The notes under the pieces are model-generated. The model did no database searches, was not told the origin of the DNA, and was given only the letters and a program-made list of their open reading frames with translations. Below are positions 11,401-22,849 of a stretch of 64,000 nucleotides of DNA, piece by piece (the first letter of the stretch is position 1; every line of letters starts with the position of its first letter). Origin of the DNA: Garcia nutans. Taxonomy: Eukaryota > Streptophyta > Magnoliopsida > Malpighiales > Euphorbiaceae. Position numbers and translations under genes: made by a program. The DNA lies in contig CANTUV010000007.1 of NCBI GenBank assembly GCA_947685225.1, forward strand, positions 11,180,501 to 11,244,500, written 5' to 3'.

Positions 11401-14400
11401 AAGTCATTACTATAATCTACACAAAAGTGCCATGTACCATCCTTTTTAACTAAAAGGGCAGTAGAAGAAAAAGGACTTTGGCTGGGTTGTATGATGAACT
11501 GTTCTAGCATGTCTTGTGTTAGCTTTTTTATCTCTGTTTTCTGTAAGTGAGGGTATCTATAAGGTCTTAAACTGACTGGTTTCGTGTTTGGTTTAAGGTT
11601 GATGCTGTGGTTTATGTATCTAAAAGGAGATAAGCCTTTTGAAGGCAAGAAGAGATGATTGTATTTGGCTAACAAGGTTTGAAGGGAGCTCTGAAATACT
11701 GAGTTGTGGTGAGTATTTTGGGACGATGAAGGATGTATAGTAGTTACATGGATTGCAAATAACCTTGTTGTCACACCACTCCAACCACTTTGTATCATCT
11801 TTCCCAACTCTCTGCTACTCATCATTCGAAGCTGGCCCATCTCTGTAATGCCCTTCAATTCAACAGCCTTGCCATCCTTCTTAAATAGTAGTTTGCAACC
11901 CACAAAATCTAGAGTGATTGGATTATAAATTCTCATCCAATCCACCGCACTACATCATATTCCCCAAGTTCCAATACCCTTCAGTCAAACTAAAATTTCA
12001 TCCTCCGCATCAACCATTCACACTCCAAACATTTTGTTTTGACCGTTAATTTCCTACCATCAGCTACTGTGACTGCCATCGGGTTGACTGTAACAGTAGC
12101 AAGCTTCAATTCCTCCACCAACTTCGAATCAATGAAACAGTGTGAGTTGCCAGAATCAATTAGAATGACGATGGCCTTATTTTTTATTTGCCCTCGTATT
12201 CTAATAGTATTATCAGTCTGGCTTCCATCGACTAATTGTAAAGAGAGCTGACCATGTCCAACTGGCTCATGGCTGACCAAATCTTCTTCGACTTCCTGCC
12301 AATCGTCACCTCCAGGATCAATACCTTCATCTTCATCTATTCCCTGTAGCATCATCATCTGCTTCACCGCACACTTATATCTAGGAAAGTACCGATCACT
12401 GCATTTGTAGCAAACATTTGATCCTCGTTTATTTGGGGTATGAGGAGCTTGATACTTCTGGGTATTCTGTTGTGATTTAGGGCTGTAGGAGTTGACTGAT
12501 TTTGGGGCCGATATAGTCGGGTTAGGGAATTGGGTCATGGGTTTGGTTGTTTGGGCTTGGGTCTAGGTAAATGATGAGCGGCTATGCGGTGCGTTTTGTG
12601 AGCGGTAAGTTTTCTATGAAGCTTCGATCACTATCTCTGGAAGCCTCGCCTGCTTAAAAGCAGCATTCAACGTCGATGGTTGCAACATCCTCATCATCGC
12701 CCCCACTTCTTCCTTTAACCCACCCAGAAAACTCGAGAGATAATAAGAGTCGGAGAGATTTGGACTTACCCTCTCAACCTTTGCTTTAATCTCTTCGAAA
12801 GCTTCCTGGTAATCCCTCACCGATCTTGTTTGTCGAAGTCTATGGAAGTCCGACACCACATCATCCACCAGAGAATCACGAAACCTTTAGTGCAAGGCGT
12901 TTGAGAATTCTTCCCAATTCGCATTGGCATGGGTCTGTACCCAACCCCAATACCACCTCTCTGCAACATCCGAAAGATACAGAGTAGCCAAATCAACCTT
13001 ACGCTCCTCAGGAACATCATAAATTCAGAAGAACTTCTCACATTTCCACAGCTAGGATTGAAAATCTTTCCCTTCAAAGATGGGTAAATCCATCTTTAGA
13101 AGCAATCGATAATACCCAAAACCTCCACCATCCAATTGAGTCGGACCAGTGAACGCTTGCTCGATCTCATCATTCCTCTCCCCAACTACTGTACCTTCTA
13201 GTTCACGAAGCTTCAGATATGGATTTGGCAACAATCCTTTGGTCATGGGTTCTTTTGTTATGGAGAATCTGCATCATCTGACCCAACTGGGTTCCCAGCT
13301 TAAGCTGCTCCCCTCTTAGCTAGTCGAAGTTGCGATGCTGCTGTTGTTGCAAGGATTCCATACTCAAATTCATCTCATCTTGCAGAGAGGTGAGCCAATC
13401 AACTTCATTTGCCTCCTCTATAGTAGCAGCAGAGGTTTCTTCAACGCCGGTACCTCTAGGTTTCCTCAACTTGCTCATCGTAGCAATGAATGTCGATAAC
13501 AAGCCGAGTATCGTGAGCTCTTATACCAATTTGTAACAACCACAGAGGTTAGTAGCATAAGAGTTTAAATACAACAGGAGAGAAAAGGAGAGAAAGAGAG
13601 GGACAGAGAGGGAGAGAGATTTGAGAATAGGAAGTATTGGAGAGAAATGATCAATACTCATTCATATGTCTCCCAATTCGGTACAATCTAATAAATAACA
13701 GAAAATGACAAAAATGTTAAAGAGAATCTACCAATACCACATGCTGACTCACATTCTCACATTTTGTTATTCAATCATTAGCTGGCCTTACTCATATTTA
13801 CTTTCCTACCCTTTTTCCTCCTTGAGTACATGACATGAACATGAAACCAAACATCAATGTTTTAAGCAAGTAATTTCACAAATGCTAGTACTCTATACCT
13901 TATTTGGAGCAACGTCCCTGACCCTGTGAAATATCGGATCTTGTATACAAGCACTTAATGCAGACTCTGCCTCCTGCAAAAAGAAGATAGAAATGCAATT
14001 TAAGTAACGATTTATTAATACAAACAATATTAATAAAAAAAAATACAACAATATTTTGCACCAGTTGGTCCAGACTTAACACAGAAAATATTTAGTCCCC
14101 GTGGAAAACAAACTCAATATTGGAAGATAAGGGCATTCGTGAGAGAGCATTGCTTTGACACCAATAATAAGAAGCCACAAGTTTTTGCCTCATTAGTACA
14201 CCAAGATCAACTCTGATTTTAAATGATAAGAAAATTGAAGAATCACAGAAGACACTATCCAAACACAGGTTACCGAGATTATAAATTCTCTGGTTTCATT
14301 TGCCTGCATGAAGCAGTAGCAGTGGATCCAGGGGAGAGGTCCCTTCCAATTCTTCTTCCGGATAACACCCTTAAATGCATCTGAGAGGGTAAAAGGAAAC

Positions 14401-17400
14401 ACTATTTAATTTTTAAGCCTGAAGGAAACATTATTTAATTTTTAAGCTAGAGAAAACAATTATGATACAGACTGTGATCACAGAAACACCAAAAGAGAAC
14501 ATTGCCTAACTTTTCCTCCGCAAAGAAGAGGATAATCAACAGCCTTGAGACGAAAAAATGTGACTGAAAAAGAAATGAGATTAGCAAGAGATCCCCCTTA
14601 ATGAATGGAACAAGCAACAATGCCATGGCAAAGACAATAAAAGGAGAAAGACATTTTTATTTTTGAAGGTGGAGTTAAATATGCCAGTTGCCAGAAAAAT
14701 CAAAAATAGAAATTTAATATTTCAAATGAAGAGAAACTGAATGATGTACATCAGAGAATGAGCAAAGCCAGTAACTAAAATAATATTTTTGGCTGAGTCC
14801 TAAATCAGTTGAGGGTGAAAAGAGTTTCCATAAAAAACAGTTTAAAAAGGGAAAAAGATGCAAGGAGGCAAATGATCTAATTGGAGCTACATAAATACAC
14901 AACTGACAGTCATTTGGACACTGACATAAAGGGTATCTATTATCCACAAATCAGAGAGAGAGAGAGTAGCCTGAAAAATATTGATACCTAGAAATTGTAA
15001 AGCAGAAGCAGGAAGATTCATTATCACATGATCAACATGCTCCCAAGGCTTAGTATTGGGCAACTCAGAGGCTCTCATCCTCTTATTTGCGCTTCGTTTT
15101 CTGCTAGAAGTGAAGGAAATAGCAGCATCGTGCGTGTTTTCATTTTCTGCTCAGAAAAAAAAAAGAAAGAGACTTTAGATATTCCAGTTACTTGAGTGGC
15201 CAAATAACTGTTTCACGCATCTTACACGAGATGCACAAACTTTTATGAATGACCAATTCCTTACTTTGGTGCTTATCGTACCTTCCTGGCAAGGCCTTTT
15301 AACTGCTGCTACAGATGTATCTACCATCCTGCATGGATCTTGGGCACCCTCATGATCACTTGAAACATCAGATGCTTCCTTTACTTCAACTGCATAAGAA
15401 TAGGATTTAAGACAAAATTACAACAAACAGGCAGAAAGCAAAGCATCACACAAATTACCTGTGTCCTTTTTATCCTCACTGGGCTGCAGGATGTGATTCT
15501 CACATACTTTAAGAGTCGAAGCATCACATGGTAAATTATTTTCAGGCGCTGCCATTAGTTGGGAAATAAATTTCCTAGCATCCATGTTGTATGGATAAAT
15601 ACGGTCATCAACCTTGTTGAGTTTTGCATTAATCATCAAATACTGAAAGCTATCTGGATTCAAATCATTTGCATAAACAACACATCCTTTCTGCGCCGCT
15701 GGAATTGCAAAAGGGCCAATACCAGCAAACATGTCACAAACTGTCTCCCCTGGTCGGAATTGGGAAACCAGTCTTATATGTTCATGTTCCAACCTTGAAT
15801 TCCAATACACCAAGCCATAGTCAAGCTTGAACGTTGCCCCATATTGCTTCACTTCTGTGACCATATCTTTTTCACCAGCCAAAATTTCAAATTTTGGCAC
15901 TCGGAACTCATTTGTAATTGTTCCAACTTTATTGACAATGGTTTTTATCCTGGGATGATTTTTCTGCCATTGTAAATAAAATAACATATATAAATTCCTT
16001 TTTAACAGTCCAAGGATAATAATTAGATAAAGAAAGATATTAATATGGATTACAAGGTTAACAATTTGAAATAGTGGTAAGCAACCAACAAAAACTTAAC
16101 TACTACACAGGCTTGCTACTTTGTAAAGAAACAAAATTAGAAGGAAGATGAAATCATGGCTTTAAATTCAAGAGAAAATCAAAGAATGTGCCAAGGACAA
16201 AAAAAATGGGAACTTACATCATAAATAACCTTAGCAATAATGTCCTTGTATGGAAGTAGTTCATCATGTATATTTAGATGGGCAATGTGACCTGCAGATA
16301 TAAGCATGTAATTCATGCGTCAGTGGTGACGTTCCCCAGGTTTTAAGCTAACAATCTACCAAGTGTGATGATCATCTTGCGAGTAATTGTAATTGTGAAA
16401 CCAAATGATGATTAACAATACACAGAAAAATTTGCAAGAATCTTTCTCCACTTTAAGTTAAAGGAAAGGGCAGAGGAATGAAAAGCCCAAAAGGTAGGCA
16501 ACATAAATTGAATACTTAACTATTGTTTCAAAAGATGAAGGGATCTCCACTCCAGGAGGTAGGATCTGCTTCAATATATGATCTGCAAGCAAAGATGACA
16601 GAAATTCAGGGAGTTACGCCATTTGTCAATTTACAGATTTTACTCAGATATCATTATCACAAAGAATTAATATAAATATAATACTAGCCCTCAAAGTATG
16701 GCCATTTATGCCTTATGCCACTGCTCAGCTGGATGGATAAATGCAGCATATTGACATAGATACAGGGCATCAAATAAAGGATTGCCAAAAAATTAGAACA
16801 GGTTAATGATGCACATGCGAAATTCATGCTGGCCAACACGGAAGAAGCATAATCTCCACTTTTGAAACAATTCAGTAGCAAATCCAATGAGCAAACAGAA
16901 AACATCAGGAGAAAACTACATGTGCAATAATGAATCAATAAAGGCATCAGAATACAAATTATGATCCACAATCGATAACTGAGTCAGACGCCAGATTTGC
17001 AATAACATAGCAACCGATTTTCAAAAGATTTAAAGCAATACTTCTTTTATATGTGCAATACAAATTACAAAAACCCAGGAGCTAAGTAATGAAAGCATTA
17101 GAGAAAAAGTGAGAGTAGCCGTGATTGAGAGAGAGATGGTGTGAACATTTGAGACAGAACTAGGGAGGCCCCACTTTAGGAAGTCGAGCACCATTTGATA
17201 GAGGAGAGGAGAGAATGAAAGGACCGGGTAGACCTAAACTAGCTAAAGGCATTATAACTATCAGAAAATGTGGAACAGAATCATTCAGTGTGGAAATATA
17301 GCAAACCCTAATTAATTTTGGGATAAGATTGGGCTAAATTGAGTTGAGTGTAGGAACTAACCTGCACCCCAGTAGGAATATCCAAGTGTCATAGAATAAG

Positions 17401-17841
17401 GAACTACTTCAATCTGACATAACTTCTTCAGTTCATCAAGTTTTTCAGCTGGAATATCAATCAAATCTATTCCACAACAACGAATTAGAATTAAAAAGCA
17501 AAGCTGAAAATTTCGCAAACAATAATATACTAACACCATCTATTCAAAATTTCATACCAGGATTTTGAACTTTTTCAGACAAAATCAAATAACGGTTCTT
17601 CTCGCTAGTTGGATCTTCAGTGATGGGTTTAACCCGAGCTTTATCAAGCAAGTATCTGCATCAATTTCAAAGCGAAATACAACAAATTTTTACTTCGAAT
17701 TGAAAATAATTAGCCAGATTTGCTTTTTATATGCTAAAATACGTACCCATTAAGTAAACGAGTAGCTAACTTGCAGAATTCACGAGGGATTCTCAACGCC
17801 CATAATTTCAAATTCACATCGAACTTACTTTTGTCCAGCAT
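8453..17841 (-). CDS. TRM5: tRNA (guanine(37)-N1)-methyltransferase, TRM5 family, 11 exons
   Basis: Trm5 enzymes use S-adenosylmethionine to form m1G at position 37 of tRNAs, which prevents +1 frameshifting. Exons, in transcription order: 17841-17747, 17655-17558, 17466-17362, 16582-16520, 16291-16218, 15963-15459, 15389-15282, 15146-14988, 14380-14274, 13973-13899, 8539-8453. Joined they give 491 residues, a normal plant length. Visible motifs are FETIGHIAHLN across exons 4-5, NEFRVPKFEILAG at 163-175, the SAM-binding DMFAGIGPFAIPAA at 222-235, NDLNPDSF from 244, and the NLPASA catalytic-type motif at 393-398. All junctions are GT-AG and in phase except exon 4, whose donor reads TT instead of GT when the conserved frame is kept. 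The last intron (13898-8540) contains a complete Ty3 element. The start is the first ATG before the conserved N-terminal region. Localisation was not assessed. Confidence 0.93.
8576..8884 (-). repeat. 3' LTR of the Reina-like element
   Basis: 309 bp, paired with 13532-13835. The terminal base at 8576 is A where the other LTR has T, so the canonical TG end is altered by one substitution. The TGAAC duplication lies directly outside. Confidence 0.93.
8940..13495 (-). pseudogene. gag-pol of the Reina-like element, broken
   Basis: Gag runs from about 13495 to 12540, with a DLPIFEGKDF-type capsid start and a CYKCSDRYFPRYKC knuckle near 12400 that lacks the normal His. Protease follows (VILIDSGNSHCFID, about 12140-12200). 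Reverse transcriptase spans about 11620-10830 with FCVDYSNDLTVKNKYPIP, KVMPFGLTNAPTTF and an FFDDILVYC active site. RNase H ends near 10370 with ENRAADALSRKED. Integrase covers about 10120-9360 with MDFVEQLPRSRGYDI and ILSDRDKIFTS, both Asp residues kept. A chromodomain-like DATWEDL segment lies near 8960-8990. At least six frame changes or stops separate the parts. Confidence 0.88.
13514..13531 (-). promoter_or_regulatory. tRNA-Met type primer-binding site of the Reina-like element
   Basis: Directly inside the 5' LTR the minus strand reads TTGGTATAAGAGCTC. It matches the initiator tRNA-Met site TGGTATCAGAGC with a substitution, and marks the minus-strand priming site. Confidence 0.75.
13532..13835 (-). 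repeat. 5' LTR of the Reina-like element
   Basis: 304 bp, bounded by TG and CA, nearly identical to 8576-8884. It contains GA-rich tracts (GAGAGAAAGAGAGG). The LTRs differ at scattered positions and small indels, so the insertion is not brand new. Confidence 0.93.
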
Positions 17842-19141
17842 TTCCACTAATTGTAGAGTCGAATACAGTAAGTGCTTGATGAATGTAGATTAACAAGCAA
17901 TTAAACGAAAATTAGAGTCGAATCAAATATTAGCCTGTTTGGCTGTGCAAAGCAATGGATAAACCCTAGAACAACAAAGCAGGAAGGTTTTTCATCGTTG
18001 CTGATGCGACGACGTTCTGAACAATTTTGAGTTTTTCTTTTTAATTAACGTGCAAAAAAAAGCCCGGTTTTCAAATTTTCATTAAATATCCATAATATTC
18101 ATATTCACATATTATAAATATATTTATAATAAGATATGTCTAATATATAGAGATATTTTTTATTAATATTTTAACATATTTTTTATTTTATTTTTAATCT
18201 TTCACTTAAAAAATTAATAAAAAAATTTATTAAAAATAAAATCAAATAAGATAAAATCCTAGATTCAAATATAATTAATAATATCTCAATTTTAAAATAT
18301 TTTTAAGATAATTGAATATATATATATATATATTACCAATATAAAAGTTAAAATAAAAAATAAAAAAATATAAAATTTTATTATTCTAAAAATTATGACT
18401 CGTAAATTTTATTAAAAATTAAAATATAAAATATAAATATAAAAGTTTAAAAAGTTATTCTAATTTGTAGAGCATAATAATAATAATAATAATAATTTTT
18501 CTTTGATCAATAAAATAATAATGGAATATAATTCATCAAACTTTTAATCAATTAAATTTTAAAAATTTGATAAACATTTTATATATCAATTTTATTTAAA
18601 TTCAAGCCTAATATATATTTCATAATTTATATTTATATTGATAGAAAATTATGATTTTATTTTTTCTTATTTTAAATTAGAATTTTAAATACTAATACTT
18701 ATTTATATAATAATACTATCATGTTATATTATAAGAAATTTATAAATTATCTAAGAATAATAATTATAATATTCAATTTCTGTGTTTTAATTTTAGTTTT
18801 ATACTTTTTTTAATTTATTTTTATTTAAGGATATCATTATAATTTAGATATAATTATATTTGACATATAATTTTTTATTGTCGATCTAATTTTATATTTA
18901 TTTTTTTAATAAAATTAATCCTAGATATATGTGTTAATTTATTATTTATTAACATATTTTATCTTATAAAATTAAATTTAAATTGTACTTTTTATTAATA
19001 TATTTCTCAAGTTATCATTGAAAATTTTAATATTTTTATTCATATTTTTATACAAATAATTAATATTAATGTGAATTAATCTTTAATAAAATTATTATAA
19101 AAACTAAACATCAATTATTAAATTTATTCTTTTAATTTAGC
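17842..19141. other. TRM5 upstream region, then AT-rich intergenic DNA
   Basis: The first 150 bases or so presumably hold the TRM5 5' UTR and promoter. No clear TATA box could be fixed. From about 18060 the sequence is extremely AT-rich with a (TAA)n run near 18477 and shows no coding signal. Confidence 0.5.
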
Positions 19142-21488
19142 TGTAATGTCCTAATTTTTATTGAACCTATTTATATATTAATTGGTGAGAGATTAAGGAT
19201 GATTTAGACAAAAGAGATAGAAATATGAATAATATATATACGTCACATATAAAAAGATAAATATAAATAATATATATATAACATATAAATGTTAAATGTA
19301 AATGGTAAAAAAATTAAAATGTGGAAAGTGAAAAAGTTAAAATATAAATAATATTATTATATATAAAAATCTAACTAGTAATAATATATATTTATGTATA
19401 AATTCATGGTAGGTAAAAAGGAAGGGTTGAGTTAATAATCTCTAGAATTTTCTTTTCTTCTTCTTTTCTTTTTCTTCTTGGTCGTTTCTCGTAAACAAGA
19501 GAAAGAGATATGATTTTGATTTCTATAATCATCAAATTTTACTGAGAATATTTCAAGAGGTGGTGATAAATTTGGTGCTACATGGAATAATAAGTTTCTT
19601 CAATTCTTAATGAATTTTCTTTTAAGTAGGATTTTTAATAAATTAAATGATTATTTAAAAGGTTGAAATGAAATTTATCAGTATAGAAATGATAAAATCA
19701 AAACTTGAGTGAGTGATGAAATATATTTGGTTAGAGTTTAGAGTAGTATAGATGAAAAATAAGGTTTTATAAGGGATTTGGCTAAATATGAGTTGGAAGA
19801 AAATTAAAGAGCTTAAAAGTATTTATATAAGTTGCTAATATCATCTTTGAAATTATAAATTGATTAGAGATTGATTGGTTTGAGTGAAGAAATTAATAGT
19901 AAAAAGTGAAGAATTTAGAAAAATTATTTCTCCAATTTGAGCTATAAAAAGATAAATATATACTTAGATCATGCTCTTATCTTTAGTTTGCATCATTCTA
20001 AGTTGATAGTAGTGTGTTTTGTTGATAAATATGGTTTGAAAAGGGAGTTTTGAGATGTCAAGGGTATGGCTATTAGGTGTCTAATTCGTACTTTAATTTA
20101 AATTTTATATCTAGACGTGTCACAGTTTCTGTAAGACAGGATAAACGACACGTGCAGTGACACACCTATGTCACTGGACGTGTCATAGCTTCTGTAAGAT
20201 AGGATAAATAACACGTGCAGTGGCATCTTCATATCACTGGGCGTGTCAAACCTTCTATAAAGTGGATAAATGACACGGTCAGTGATACACCCAAATCTGT
20301 GGGTATGTCAACTAGAGAATTTTGTCCAAAATAGTTTTTTTTTCTTTACTTTCATCTGTGATTCATGGCTTGCATATCTATATTTTTATATAAATTGTAT
20401 TGAGAATGCATAAATGATTATAAAATGAATAATAATGATAAATTTTGATGATTATGATAAATGTTAGTATGTTGATGAGCCATATTGTGAATGACATAAA
20501 TATATTGATATAATGTGAAAAGTTATTTGTTGCTTTATATTATAAATAGTTACCAGAACATTGTGTTTGGTAGTTGGCATGCCATATATGCTTAGGGTGA
20601 GACACTGGATGTCACAGATGTCGCTACGCCCCTGAGTTAGACACATTAATGTCACCACTGTTGATATATATTGTGGATGAGACACTAGATGTCACAGATA
20701 TTGTTACATTCACTAGCTAGACACTTTGGTGTCATTGTGATAAAAAAAAAGACCAAAATAATGATTCTGGAACTAGTTTATTGTATAAGGAGTGTGGGCC
20801 CATTGCATGATGCATGCTAAGTATATATTTATACAGTTATTTTTATATTAAATTTTAAAATATCTTTATATTATGTTGTCATATTAATATTGCATTATCA
20901 AGTATATACCATTGAGCTTATAGCTCAGCACGAGTTGTTTATCGTGCAGGTAAAGGATCAGAAGTTGAAAGTTCTTCTAAACCAGGTCAAGCATAGATAG
21001 TGATCAAATACTAGAACCGTCGGTTGCTACAGGTCAAGCCTAAGCATAACATGTAAATATTGTTTTCAGATGTTATGGATGTAATGATTATTTTATAAAA
21101 TATAATGAATTGTATTATGACTAAAAGATGTTTTGTAAATAAATAATATCATATTCACTTATCTATATATGTATGTATGTAAAATATAAAATTTTGGGAT
21201 ATTAATGAAAGAGAATATTTTGAGAACTATTATATGTATATATAGGTTAAATTGATTGAATTTGATAATACTTGTATTTTTAATGAAACCCTGGCAAAAT
21301 TTCTATAAATTGATTTATCTTTCTTATACCTATTCATTTATTTATATAATAACATAAACTATCAACTAAATAATGTGAATAGATGATGTACGATTAATGT
21401 GTTTAATAATGCTCTTATGCTCTATTTGTGCATATTACACATTTGAGGGAATGTGTATGATGTGTGGATAGAATATAAGGGTGTTATA
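19142..21488 (+). repeat. First LTR of the Tekay-like element
   Basis: It starts TGTAATGTCCTAATT and ends GGGTGTTATA. It aligns with 26299-28684 over its whole length with scattered substitutions and small indels. It contains a block of tandem units with CACGTG cores at 20113-20305. Confidence 0.9.
20113..20305. repeat. Three tandem ~65-bp units with CACGTG and inverted segments in LTR 1
   Basis: Each unit has the order GTGTCA...CTTCTGTAA, GGATAAA, ACACGTGCAGTG, then ATGTCACTGG. GTGACA/TGTCAC segments give each unit hairpin potential, and ACACGTG is a G-box-type core. The third unit is more diverged. The block recurs in LTR 2 at about 27285-27510. It may be enhancer-like, which is inference only. 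Confidence 0.75.
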
Positions 21489-21495
21489 TTTATTT

Positions 21496-21507
21496 TAGTA
21501 TCAAAGC
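21496..21507 (+). promoter_or_regulatory. Primer-binding site after LTR 1
   Basis: TAGTATCAAAGC matches the tRNA-Met site TGGTATCAGAGC with two changes, eight bases inside the LTR end. The copy after LTR 2 (28692-28703) reads TAGTATCAGAGT. Confidence 0.75.
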
Positions 21508-21657
21508 ATAGGTTTGATATTCTTAACCTAGGTATGAGAGAAAAAGGGGAATTTGAAAGTTGATTTAAAAAAAATATTATACATTTATATGCATAGGCAT
21601 TTGAATTGGTCTTTAATGTGGCAACCCTTGATTTTGTAACAGATATAGGTAGTAAAG

Positions 21658-22740
21658 ATGTCTCAATCTCATATATCAGATGAGGGTAGTGCAGAGAGCG
21701 GTGCTCCAAGGGAAGGTATGGCTAGAGCAAGTATAAGATCTCCTAGGGAGCCATCAATGCCAGATAGATCAGCAGTTGGAGAGGTTCCACCAGAATGGGT
21801 GCGCCATATGGTGAAATTATTGCAACAGGTTCTGATGCAGCCACAACCACAGCCGCCCCCGCAACAATAATAATTACCAACCAGAAAGTATGATAAGCTA
21901 AGAAAGTTTGAAGCTACAGATTTCAATGGCACTACAGATCCAGCTGTAGCGGAGCAGTAGCTGGATAAAGTTTAGAGGATATTTATCCAGTTAAAGGCTA
22001 GTGCAGAAGAAAAGTTTGATTATGTCATGTCTCTTCTACAGGGAGATGATTATGATTGGTGGAAGACAGTTCCTCATGCCACTGATGATCCTTCGGTGTT
22101 GACTTATACTGATTTTCTACAGGAGTTTAATAAGAAATATACTACTCAAGAGTATAAAGATGCAAATAAGGAGTTTATGAGTCTAAAGCAAGATACAAAG
22201 ATAGTGATAGAGTACGAAAAGGATTTTATTTGGCTGAACAAATATGCAGAAGGGATTTTGACCGATGAGATAAATAAGTGTCGAAGATTTGAGGAGGGTT
22301 TGAGGCCGACTATCATGTGTTTGGTAGTAGGCTCATGGTATGAGGATTTCTCTAAGTTAGTTGCAGCTTCCAAAAGTGTAGAGAAAGCACAGAAACTTAT
22401 AGCAACTGCTAGAACCGAGAGTAGAGATAGAAGACCTCAGTTTGAGGTAGGGTCTTCATCATCTAAGAGGAGCCGAGGGAGTTTTTCACAGAGATCTAGT
22501 AGAGGCCAGGGGCAATTCGGCAGAGGATTTCAACAGCAAAGGCAGAGACAAAGACCTGTTATTTTCAGTAGCTAGCACTCCGATCTCAGTCGCACAGAGA
22601 TCTCCTTCACCCACTTGTGTCCAATGTGGTCGAATACATAGAGGGGATTATTGGGTAGCAAATTTCAGAGGTTATTTTAGGTGTGGATCTTCAAGTCATT
22701 TTATTAGAGATTGTCCAGAGCCACCAAATGAGAGATCAGT
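21658..22740 (+). pseudogene. gag of the Tekay-like element
   Basis: It opens with MSQSHISDEGSAESGAP at 21658, a proline/glutamine stretch, then a stop at 21868. The capsid continues from 21900 in other frames (LLQGDDYDWWKTVPHATDD near 22030; GLRPTIMCLV near 22300). An arginine/serine-rich linker precedes a zinc-knuckle region near 22616-22715 (CVQCGR...GDYWVANFRGYFRCGSSSHFIRDC in translation), where a frame change occurs. Gag forms the particle shell and packages RNA. Two or more stops and a frameshift make it inactive. Confidence 0.82.
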
Positions 22741-22849
22741 TGATACAACAGTATCTAGACAGAGTAGTAGAGAAGGTAGGGGAAGTCGAGGTAGTGGTAG
22801 AGGTGGTAGATTCGGAGCTAGCTAGAAAGGGGATTCAACATCTGTTAGT

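Larger units (their letters stand above)
8576..13835 (-). mobile_element. Full-length Ty3 LTR retrotransposon, Reina-like chromovirus, in the last intron of TRM5
   Basis: The element is about 5.26 kb with LTRs of about 305 bp at both ends and an identical 5-bp duplication, TGAAC, at 8571-8575 and 13836-13840. On the minus strand the order is 5' LTR, primer-binding site, gag, protease, reverse transcriptase, RNase H, integrase, C-terminal chromodomain-like segment, polypurine tract (AAAGGGGAAGG beside 8885), 3' LTR. Short LTRs, about 5 kb total and a C-terminal chromodomain fit the Reina clade. Coding is broken by stops and frameshifts. It lies in the same orientation as TRM5, so its 3' LTR could add a polyadenylation site inside the intron. 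Confidence 0.93.

Noticed and set aside
12039..12251. Open frames on the plus strand across the Reina-like element (also 13330-13536)
   Set aside because: These are antisense shadows of gag and protease sequences on the minus strand.
14318..14345. Possible hAT end (GCAGTGGATCC) near 14318
   Set aside because: The sequence is coding TRM5 exon 9 on the other strand, and no paired end or duplication exists.
14193..14402. Independent 69-codon gene starting MFPFTLSDAFKG
   Set aside because: It is TRM5 exon 9 with flanking intron sequence. The DAFKGVIRKKNWKGPLPWIHCY segment is conserved TRM5 C-terminus.
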